DNA of 64,000 nt. Source: Oscillospiraceae bacterium (GTDB lineage Bacteria; Bacillota; Clostridia; Oscillospirales; Acutalibacteraceae). Below are positions 32,280 through 39,171 of this stretch, in pieces; position 1 is the first letter of the stretch, and each line of letters starts with the position of its first letter. A program made the position numbers and the translations under genes. Where the stretch lies: the NCBI GenBank assembly GCA_015065975.1, contig SVPG01000004.1:36276-100275 (forward strand). The letters run 5' to 3'. Under the pieces are notes generated by a model, which saw only the letters and a list, made by a program, of their open reading frames with translations, searched no databases and was not told where the DNA came from.

Positions 32280-33395
32280 CTATTCGGTGACAGGGGTATC
32301 GGATACCTGAGCCGACTGTGCGTCGCTTGCTGAGGCGGCGAGTGCTGCTGCCTGTTCTGCGTCGGCATAGAGGAATTCGTGCAGAAGAGCAACGTTCTTC
32401 TTGCCGTTGAATCCGATGTACATTATCTGATTTTCAACAAGATCGTACCACGTTCCGTCGGCGGGGATACGAAGCTGTGAGATTGCGGAAGCGTCTGCGT
32501 TTGCGGCTTCCGAAGCGAGCGAGACGAGCTCACCGAAGGTCATGTTGGTCATGACGTTGGGCATCGTGACCTCGATTGCGGAGATAAGCTCCTGAGGTGT
32601 GCTGCGCATCAGTCTGCGAAGCATAGCGGTCAGGAAATCGCGCTGGCGGGCGGTTCTTCCGACGTCGGAATCGACCATTCTCATTCGGCAGAATGCGAGA
32701 GACTGGTTGCCGTTGAGGGTCTGGATTCCGCCCTTTTCGAGCCATTCGGCGGGGTTTGCGATACTCTTGTTTATTGCATCGACGTGATCGGGGTTGACCG
32801 AAACGTTGATTCCGCCGAGCATATCAACAACCTGAGCAAATGCCTTATAGTTGATCATGACGAACTTATCGATCGACAGCTTGAAGTTGTACTCGAGAGT
32901 GTCGAGAAGAAGCTGACCTGAGCTGTCGTAAGCGAGCGCCGCATTAAGCTTGTCGTAATAGCTGTAATGGGGGATAAAGACTCGCATATCGCGCATGAGA
33001 GAGACCATTTTGATGGTATTCTGAGTGCGGTTTATCGAAAGCAGTATCATACTGTCCGAGCGGATATATCCCTGATAATCCTCGGAATCACAGCCGATAA
33101 GAAGAATATTGGTGATTCCGTATTCATCGCATTTGAGCATCTCGCTGTTTTCTTCAAGAAACTTCTTGAACTGAGCGTCTGCGTCAGAAATCTCCTGCGC
33201 GGAGGAATTGCTGAGCGTGTCGTCAGCTTCAGAGGCGAGATATTCTTCTCTTTCTTCGCTCGACATTATATGACCTTCGGTGACGTATTGATAGCTGGTC
33301 AGGATATTTACCATTCGGTTGGCAAAAGCCATGACGGGTATCAGTACGGCAAGCGCAAGACAGAGAAGACCGATTTTAACCGTTCTTTTCTTCAT
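32280..33395 (-). CDS. LytR-CpsA-Psr (LCP) family protein
   Basis: A 371-residue LCP-type glycopolymer transferase. N-terminal signal anchor (IGLLCLALAVLIPVMAFA), a Glu/Ser-rich stalk, then the LCP domain: ILLIGCDSE, RSDSMILLSINR with the key Arg/Asp, MRDMRVFIP, FVMINYKAFAQVVDMLGGI and the SDVGRTARQRDFL motif with both arginines. It ends in an Ala/Ser-rich tail. Complete, unlike the LCP gene at 7988. Start ATG 33395 with a GAAAGGAA site. It converges on the zinc-ribbon trio and is closed by a shared terminator. Confidence 0.93.
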   Translation of the reverse strand: MKKRTVKIGLLCLALAVLIPVMAFANRMVNILTSYQYVTEGHIMSSEEREEYLASEADDTLSNSSAQEISDADAQFKKFLEENSEMLKCDEYGITNILLIGCDSEDYQGYIRSDSMILLSINRTQNTIKMVSLMRDMRVFIPHYSYYDKLNAALAYDSSGQLLLDTLEYNFKLSIDKFVMINYKAFAQVVDMLGGINVSVNPDHVDAINKSIANPAEWLEKGGIQTLNGNQSLAFCRMRMVDSDVGRTARQRDFLTAMLRRLMRSTPQELISAIEVTMPNVMTNMTFGELVSLASEAANADASAISQLRIPADGTWYDLVENQIMYIGFNGKKNVALLHEFLYADAEQAAALAASASDAQSAQVSDTPVTE

Positions 33396-33433
33396 TGAAG
33401 CAGTTCCTTTCGCAAATGAACCTCTAAAAAGAG

Positions 33434-34360
33434 TTATCTGAGGAAGCCTTCGACGATTATCTCCTCAGCCTCCTGCTCGGACAGACCGAGAGTCTGAAGC
33501 TTGAGAAGCTGGTCGTTGTTTATTCGTCCGATTGCAGCTTCGTGAACTATCTCAGCCTCGGAATGGTTGGCTGCAATTTCGGGAATCGAGCTTACCTTTG
33601 CGTTGTCCATGATGATGGAGTCGCACTGGATATGAGCGCGGCATTTGCTGTTTCCTGCGGCGATCGGGTGGAACATCTGCACGGACGAATCCTTTGCGAC
33701 AGAACGGGAGATGATTCTTGCACCTGCGTTTTCCCCGTTGAGCTCGACAGTCATATCTGAATCTGCCTTCTGCTCACCGTGGGTCATAAGTCTCTCCATA
33801 ACAAGGAGCTTTGCGTCCTTCTCAAGATATGCGCGTGTGGTGCGGACGGTTGAATCGACGCCCTTGATCTGGACCGATTCAAGCTCGCAGGAAGCGTTCT
33901 CGTCGAGATAGAGCTCGGTAACGGGGTTGAGAATACGACCGCCCTTGCCATTACCTGAGCCGTAATGCTTTTCGACGTATTTTACATGGGCATTTTTGCC
34001 GATGTGGAAGGTGTGAATACCGTCATGACGGCTGTCGGAAGAGCCGTCGTTGTGAATGCCGCAGCCTGCGACGATAAGTACGTCAGCGTCCTCGCCGATA
34101 AAGAAATCGTTGTAAACAAGGTCGCTAAGGCCCGATTCGGTGATGATAACGGGAATATGAACGCTCCTGTTTTTGACGCCGGCTTTGACGATTATATCAA
34201 TACCCGATTTATCGGTCTTCGGGACGATCTCGATCTCTTCTGTCGAGTTGCGCGACATGGAGGCGCCGTTGCGTCTGATATTGTAAGCGCCTTCGGGAAT
34301 CTCGTGAAGATCGGATACTGCCTCAAGCAGTTCCTGTTCATAACCTGTAAAATTACTCAA
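33434..34360 (-). CDS. Fe-S cluster scaffold protein SufBD family
   Basis: A 308-residue SufB/SufD-type beta-helix protein, part of the scaffold on which Fe-S clusters are built with the ATPase SufC. Visible family parts: GCGIHNDGSSDSRHDGIHTFHIG, the RTTRAYLEKDAKLLVMERLMTHG stretch and the end IVHEAAIGRINNDQLLKLQTLGLSEQEAEEIIVEGFLR-type region. It is short compared with SufB (about 470). AAGGAGG lies inside the end of sufC; the ATG just after it is too close, so TTG 34360 (spacing nine), overlapping the sufC stop, is the better start. Confidence 0.85.
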   Translation of the reverse strand: MSNFTGYEQELLEAVSDLHEIPEGAYNIRRNGASMSRNSTEEIEIVPKTDKSGIDIIVKAGVKNRSVHIPVIITESGLSDLVYNDFFIGEDADVLIVAGCGIHNDGSSDSRHDGIHTFHIGKNAHVKYVEKHYGSGNGKGGRILNPVTELYLDENASCELESVQIKGVDSTVRTTRAYLEKDAKLLVMERLMTHGEQKADSDMTVELNGENAGARIISRSVAKDSSVQMFHPIAAGNSKCRAHIQCDSIIMDNAKVSSIPEIAANHSEAEIVHEAAIGRINNDQLLKLQTLGLSEQEAEEIIVEGFLR

Positions 34361-35093
34361 CGTCAGCATCCTCCTTTCCGCCGAAACCGCAGTCGCCCGA
34401 GAATTCGCCGAGAAGCTGCGGATATATTTCATCACAGGGTCCCTGTTTGGTTATCTTGCCGTCGGCGATAACGACGATCTCGTCGGCAAGCTTCATTATA
34501 CGCTCCTGATGGGAGATGATTACTACGCTGCGATGACGGTTTTTGCTGATTGTCTTGAATGTTCCGACAAGCATAGCGAAGCTCCAGAGGTCAATGCCTG
34601 CCTCCGGCTCGTCATAGATGGCGAGATTGAGCTCTCTTGCCATGAGTGTGGCGATCTCTATTCTTTTGAGCTCACCGCCCGAAAGAGAGCCGTCAACCTC
34701 GCGGTTGAGGTAGTCCTTCGAGCAGAGACCTACGCTTGTGAGATAGGTGCAGCACTCGTGCTCGGGGAGCTCGCTGCCGTGAGCAAGGCTGAGAAGGCGG
34801 CGCACGGTGAGTCCCTTGAAACGGGGAGGCTGCTGGAATGCGTAGCCTATTCCGAGCTTTGCGCGGTCGGTTACGGACATATTTGTTATATCCGTGCCGT
34901 TGAAAAGTATCTTGCCCGAGGTGGGCTGTTCGATGCCCATGATAAGACGGGCAAGTGTTGATTTGCCGCCGCCGTTCGGACCGGTGATAACAACGAATTT
35001 TCCGTCATCAACAGTAAGGTTTACGTTGTTGACGATATCGAGATCTCCGCCCGGGTCGCTGACGGAAAATGAGCAGTTTATAAGTTCAAGCAT
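34353..35093 (-). CDS. sufC: Fe-S cluster assembly ATPase SufC
   Basis: A 246-residue ABC ATPase of the SUF system. Walker A GPNGGGKSTLA near residue 40, Q-loop region AFQQPPRFKGL, signature GSLSGGELKRIEIA, Walker B LAIYDEPEAGIDLWS and switch His in VIISHQERI. It ends with CGFGGKEDADVE. Start ATG 35093. It drives cluster assembly on the coupled SufBD protein. No sufS, sufU or second SufBD gene is nearby, so this resembles the minimal two-protein version of the system. Confidence 0.9.
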   Translation of the reverse strand: MLELINCSFSVSDPGGDLDIVNNVNLTVDDGKFVVITGPNGGGKSTLARLIMGIEQPTSGKILFNGTDITNMSVTDRAKLGIGYAFQQPPRFKGLTVRRLLSLAHGSELPEHECCTYLTSVGLCSKDYLNREVDGSLSGGELKRIEIATLMARELNLAIYDEPEAGIDLWSFAMLVGTFKTISKNRHRSVVIISHQERIMKLADEIVVIADGKITKQGPCDEIYPQLLGEFSGDCGFGGKEDADVE

Positions 35094-35138
35094 GATTTCA
35101 TTCCTTTATGCTAATTATATTGCGATAGATATCATCTA

Positions 35139-35167
35139 ATTATACTGCCGACGGCTTTCAATAGCAA
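35139..35167 (-). promoter_or_regulatory. Promoter of the sufC-sufBD unit
   Basis: On the minus strand: TTGCTA (35167-35162), 17-base spacer, TATAAT (35144-35139). Leader of about 40 bases. Confidence 0.75.
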
Positions 35168-35300
35168 TATTTTCAATAAAATTATGGCAAAAAACGACGA
35201 AAAACACAATTTTTCAGAAAACAAAGTTCAACTTGTGTGCACTTTGGGTTTTGTGATATGAAAGTGATGTATATTCATGCGATTATTTTCAAACATTGTG

Positions 35301-35329
35301 TTGCTTATTGCGAAAATATGTTGTAAAAT
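35301..35329 (+). promoter_or_regulatory. Promoter of the EAL-domain gene
   Basis: TTGCTT (35301-35306), 17-base spacer, TAAAAT (35324-35329). The 130 bases between this and the sufC promoter are AT-rich with nothing else recognisable. Confidence 0.65.
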
Positions 35330-35368
35330 AAAATTTGACATTGTGACGTTCGTTTAAGGAGGAATCAG

Positions 35369-36883
35369 ATGTTCACATCAGGTCGAAAGACTGCCATAAG
35401 CGTTGCGTGGATAAGTGCTGCGGCAACCGTTATCGCTCTGGTAGTGTGTGTGATAAATTTCGAAGATTTCATAGGTGCCGGCGGTCAGATTGCGCCTGCG
35501 ATAAATATAATATGCGCAGTTGTCCTTACTCTTATAATTTCGTTGTGGTCATCGATATGGCTCAGCATCGAGGCTTTCCGTGAGCGCAGAAGGATACTTG
35601 ATACAGACCGACTGACAGGCGTAAGCAACCAGTTTAAATTCACAAAAGATGCTGCCGAAATCATAAAGAGGAATCGCGATAAACTGTATGCCGTTCTGCA
35701 GATGGATATAAACGGTCTGAGGCTTATCAACGATATTTACGGTTACGATGAATGCGACAATCTGCTGAAGGTCATTTCAAAAAAGTGTCTTATGCAGATA
35801 GGCGAGGGTGAGCTTCTCGGTGCGGAGGATTCCCGTTTTATCCTTTTGCTTGAATATAAGGACAAGGAAAGCCTGGTGAAGCGTATCGAGGATCTGACGA
35901 TGCAGCTTGAAACGGCGGGAAACGACTGTGGTTCTGCCGTCAGATTTGATATCAACACGGGTGTTTGCTTTGTTAAGGGCGGAGAGTCGGTCGATGTCAG
36001 ATTGCTGATAGACAGGGCTCATATCGCCTGCGACCGTTCGAGAAATGATATTTACCGTAACTGGTCGTGCTATGATGAAAACACGAGGGACAGGCTGGTT
36101 GAAGAGAGAAATATCGTTGAAGGACTCAATGCGGCTATGGACCTTCACCAGCTTGTGGTATATTATCAGCCCAAGTTCGATACTCAGACAATGGAAATCG
36201 TCGGTGCGGAGGCTCTTTCGCGGTGGAATCATCCGAGCATGGGAATGCTGCCGCCCGCGAAGTTCATACCGCTGCTCGAGAAGGATTTCAGAATAAGCAA
36301 GCTTGACCTTTACGTTATGGAAGAGGTTTGCAAGCAGATAAGAAAATGGCTCGATGACGGCAGAGATGTAAAACCGATATCGGTCAACGTGTCACGCACC
36401 CATCTCATGGAAGAGAATGTGGTCGGGCAGTATTGTGAAATAGTTGAAAGAACGGGAATTTCTCCGTCCTATATCGAGCTTGAGATGACCGAGACATCGG
36501 TCAACCTCGGAGGCGAAAGACTTCGCGAGATAATGTCGAAAATGCGTGAAGCGGGTTTCAGAATTTCCATCGATGATTTCGGAAACGGTATGTCTTCGCT
36601 CAATATGCTGGCGGATATAAATGCCGATATTCTGAAAATGGACTGCGGATTCTTCCGCAACAAATCGGACGTTGAGCGCTCAAAGAGAGTTATTCTTCTG
36701 ATAATTGAGCTTGCAAAATCGATGAATATGGAAGTTGTCGCTGAGGGTGTCGAAACAAAGGAGCAGTGCGAATTCTTGTGCGATGCAGGATGCGCGACTG
36801 CACAGGGTACATATTATTCCGCTGCTATCGATCCGATCGATTTTGAAAAGCTTGCTTTTGAAGAGGCACAGAGTGTCAGATAA
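35369..36883 (+). CDS. Membrane c-di-GMP phosphodiesterase (degenerate GGDEF + EAL)
   Basis: A 504-residue protein: two membrane helices (about 10-32 and 40-64), a GGDEF-type domain (about 78-225) and an EAL domain (about 245-495). The diguanylate cyclase signature is lost: GGDEF is replaced by GAEDS, so it is not expected to make c-di-GMP. The EAL domain keeps its metal/catalytic residues: EAL in GAEALSRW, the ELEMTE glutamate, DDFGNGMSSL, the K in DILKMD and VVAEGVET. So it most likely degrades c-di-GMP, perhaps with GTP sensing by the GGDEF remnant. Start ATG 35369 after AAGGAGG. Confidence 0.92.
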   Translation: MFTSGRKTAISVAWISAAATVIALVVCVINFEDFIGAGGQIAPAINIICAVVLTLIISLWSSIWLSIEAFRERRRILDTDRLTGVSNQFKFTKDAAEIIKRNRDKLYAVLQMDINGLRLINDIYGYDECDNLLKVISKKCLMQIGEGELLGAEDSRFILLLEYKDKESLVKRIEDLTMQLETAGNDCGSAVRFDINTGVCFVKGGESVDVRLLIDRAHIACDRSRNDIYRNWSCYDENTRDRLVEERNIVEGLNAAMDLHQLVVYYQPKFDTQTMEIVGAEALSRWNHPSMGMLPPAKFIPLLEKDFRISKLDLYVMEEVCKQIRKWLDDGRDVKPISVNVSRTHLMEENVVGQYCEIVERTGISPSYIELEMTETSVNLGGERLREIMSKMREAGFRISIDDFGNGMSSLNMLADINADILKMDCGFFRNKSDVERSKRVILLIIELAKSMNMEVVAEGVETKEQCEFLCDAGCATAQGTYYSAAIDPIDFEKLAFEEAQSVR

Positions 36884-36903
36884 AAAAGAGAGGTGGAAAG
36901 AAT

Positions 36904-37500
36904 ATGAATGTGCTGGTAGTTTACTGCCATCCGAGCAGTGACAGTTTTACCTGCAAGGTCAAGGAGAGTTTTCTGCGCGGACTTTCGCAGGCGGGACACA
37001 GCTTTGAGGTAGCGGATCTTTATGCCATGGGTTTCGAGACCGATTTCTCGCAGGAGGAATATAACAGAGAGGCCTTTTACCGTGAGGATCTTGACGTGCC
37101 TGAGGATGTGTGCGAGCAGCAGGTAAAGATAAACAACGCCGATGCGATTGCTTTTATTTATCCCGTTTTCTGGACAGAGGCACCCGCAAAGCTCGTCGGC
37201 TGGTTCCAGCGCGTATGGACGTACGGATTTGCGTACGGCAACAGAAGAATGAAGCTGCTCGAAAAGGCTCTCTTCCTTGTCACCATGGGCGGAAGTCTGA
37301 AGGACGAGATCCGCCGCGAACAGGTCGAGGCGATGAAAACCGTTATGATCGGCGACCGTATGGCGGACAGGGTAAAAAACAGTGAGATGATCGTTTTTGA
37401 CGAGATGTCACGCGAGTATCTCAGCCCCGATGAAAGAGAAAAACGCATCGAGCTGTTCCTCGGACAGGCATATGATGCAGGGTTTGCATTTGAAAAATAA
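36904..37500 (+). CDS. Flavodoxin-fold NAD(P)H-dependent oxidoreductase
   Basis: A 198-residue protein of the Flavodoxin_2/NAD(P)H quinone reductase family. It starts MNVLVVYCHPSSDSFTCKVKE, the FMN/FAD-phosphate-binding loop, and carries FIYPVFWTEAPAKLVGWFQRVWTYGFAYG, the characteristic flavin and partner-binding block, and LVTMGGS. Start ATG 36904 after AGAGGTGG. It follows the EAL gene by 20 bp, so the two are probably cotranscribed, an unusual pairing. Natural substrate is unknown (quinones or other electron acceptors). Confidence 0.88.
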   Translation: MNVLVVYCHPSSDSFTCKVKESFLRGLSQAGHSFEVADLYAMGFETDFSQEEYNREAFYREDLDVPEDVCEQQVKINNADAIAFIYPVFWTEAPAKLVGWFQRVWTYGFAYGNRRMKLLEKALFLVTMGGSLKDEIRREQVEAMKTVMIGDRMADRVKNSEMIVFDEMSREYLSPDEREKRIELFLGQAYDAGFAFEK

Positions 37501-37541
37501 AAAAGCTTAGCCACGGTTCAACCGGCGGCTAAGCTTTTTTT
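37501..37541. terminator. Bidirectional terminator
   Basis: AAAAGCTTAGCC and GGCTAAGCTTTT form a 12-bp stem with a 14-base loop that can add CGG/CCG pairs, flanked by A and T runs. It separates two converging operons. Confidence 0.92.
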
Positions 37542-37542
37542 G

Positions 37543-38331
37543 TTATGCTAAAGGCTCAAGCTTTTTTATTGATTCAAGGGTCTCGTTGAGTCCTTCTGTC
37601 GGCAGTCCGTAGAAGGTGATACCGCTGATGAAATGGTTGAACACGGCGGTAAGAACGAGCCATACGGTGACCGAAATTATGACCAGCTTGAAGCAGTCAA
37701 CGGCTTTGCGTCCCTGTTCAAGAGAGATCGCCATAAGCACGGCAAAAAGTGAAAATACCACGGCGAATATAGTGTTTGCGAGAGATATCGAGAACGCCGC
37801 GCCGTTTGCGAAGGTGGTAAGGCAGAGGGAGAGCAGTGTGACGATGATTGTGACGGGAATCTTGAAAATAAGCGCTGTGCCGCACAGAGCGGTAATGTTG
37901 GATTTGTCGAGCGAGCGGAAACCCATAAGGCTTGCAACGATTATCATTGCGCCGATGAGTACGCCGTAGCTTACAAGACTTGAGCAGAACAGGCGAAGAT
38001 AGGAAAGGAAGTTGATCTGAGAATTATCAAGCATAACTTCGTTGAAACCAGTGATGTTTGCAATGACGGCAATCGGCTCGATGAGACAGAGAATGCCGAG
38101 TATAATAAGCGCCCAGATATTCTTTTTGCCTGTTACGGCGCGATAGACTGCGGCGCAGGGGCTTTTGAAAAACTCGCACAGCCAGTCAAAGAAATTGTTG
38201 TTCGGGTCTTTTACTCTCGGATATTTCGGCTGGGGTACATTTTGCTGCTGCTGATATGTATCATACGAGCACTGGGGGCAGGAGCCGTTTACGAGAGGTG
38301 TTCCGCAAATGCTGCAAAATTTGTTATCCAT
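37543..38331 (-). CDS. Zinc-ribbon, multi-helix membrane protein (YIP1-like)
   Basis: A 262-residue protein. An N-terminal zinc ribbon (FCSICG...CPQCS, residues 5-21) is followed by a Gln/Pro-rich linker and, from about residue 50, five or six membrane helices. These include ALIILGILCLIEPIAVIA and IMVASL-like segments (GVLIGAMIIVASLMGF; VTIIVTLLSLCLTTF; TIFAVVFSLFAVLMAI; LVIISVTVWLVLTAVF). The helix pattern resembles YIP1-domain proteins. Start ATG 38331 after AGGAGG. Last gene of a three-gene membrane cluster. Function unknown. Confidence 0.72.
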   Translation of the reverse strand: MDNKFCSICGTPLVNGSCPQCSYDTYQQQQNVPQPKYPRVKDPNNNFFDWLCEFFKSPCAAVYRAVTGKKNIWALIILGILCLIEPIAVIANITGFNEVMLDNSQINFLSYLRLFCSSLVSYGVLIGAMIIVASLMGFRSLDKSNITALCGTALIFKIPVTIIVTLLSLCLTTFANGAAFSISLANTIFAVVFSLFAVLMAISLEQGRKAVDCFKLVIISVTVWLVLTAVFNHFISGITFYGLPTEGLNETLESIKKLEPLA

Positions 38332-38355
38332 AAAAATGATAGACCTCCTTTGGTT

Positions 38356-39096
38356 TTATATGGCCGATTGAATGAGACTGACGGTGTCGCGAATAAAGTC
38401 GGTGGTCACCAGCTGAAGCTTTTCGAGAAAATCAACGATTGAAAAAACAAATGCGGGCAGACCGTCATATCTCATAGTGTTCCATACCTGTGATGCGGCG
38501 GTGTCGAATGTTTCGTTTGGAATGACCGAAACGGAAAGGACGCCGACGGCAATGCTCGCAAGCATACCGACAATTCCCACTGTAAGAAGAAATCCTCCCT
38601 TGCGGGATTTTTTAAGAGAAGAAGCGGCGAGTATTATCGACAGAAGTGAGAGAAGGAAGCCGCCGCTTATTGTGAGTGCTCCCGGCAGCGACAAGAGCGC
38701 GAGGAGCGACCCGATAAAGCGCTTGCCGATCGAACGGGATTTCTTTACGGGCTCGGCGGCGACAGGTTCCGCAGCGGCGGGAATTTCAGCCTGAGGCTGC
38801 GGTGTGGGTGCAGGCTCTTCTTTTTCGGTCGGAGGGGTTATGCACTCCGAGGAGAAGGGCTCCTGTTCGGGCTCGTCTGGGATGATCTGTGCTGCTTTGG
38901 TATCGCTCTCGGGCGCGGGAGCTTCCTGAGCGATGACGGGCGGCGGTGCCTGTGTGACTGCGGGTGCGGCGGGTGTTATGACCGCAGCAGGTTTGTCAGC
39001 CTTCTTTGCGCGAGGTGCTTTCGGCTGAGGGTTTGAAAACTCCTGAGCCATTTGCTTTGAAGCCGACTGCATTGACAGCTCAAAAGGGTCAAGCAT
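38356..39096 (-). CDS. Membrane protein with Pro/Ala/Glu-rich cytoplasmic region
   Basis: A 246-residue protein of no recognised family. Residues 1-120 are low-complexity, rich in Pro, Ala and Glu. Two to three hydrophobic helices follow (FIGSLLALLSLPGALTISGG and SGGFLLSLLSIILAASSL, then GGFLLTVGIVGMLASIAVGVL), then an outer segment of about 50 residues. Start ATG 39096 after AAGGAGG. Sits between the acidic protein and the zinc-ribbon protein, all leftward, suggesting a shared job at the envelope. Confidence 0.65.
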   Translation of the reverse strand: MLDPFELSMQSASKQMAQEFSNPQPKAPRAKKADKPAAVITPAAPAVTQAPPPVIAQEAPAPESDTKAAQIIPDEPEQEPFSSECITPPTEKEEPAPTPQPQAEIPAAAEPVAAEPVKKSRSIGKRFIGSLLALLSLPGALTISGGFLLSLLSIILAASSLKKSRKGGFLLTVGIVGMLASIAVGVLSVSVIPNETFDTAASQVWNTMRYDGLPAFVFSIVDFLEKLQLVTTDFIRDTVSLIQSAI

Positions 39097-39121
39097 TTTT
39101 GTTCCTCCTTTTTATACGATT

Positions 39122-39160
39122 ACAGCCGCAAAAGTACAGAAAACGGACCTTTGCGGCTGT
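39122..39160. repeat. Long intergenic hairpin
   Basis: ACAGCCGCAAA (39122-39132) and TTTGCGGCTGT (39150-39160) pair perfectly across 17 bases, between the acidic-protein gene and the next gene. On the minus strand it is not followed by a T run, so it looks more like an RNA processing or stabilising hairpin than a terminator. Confidence 0.55.
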
Positions 39161-39171
39161 GAAAATATTTG

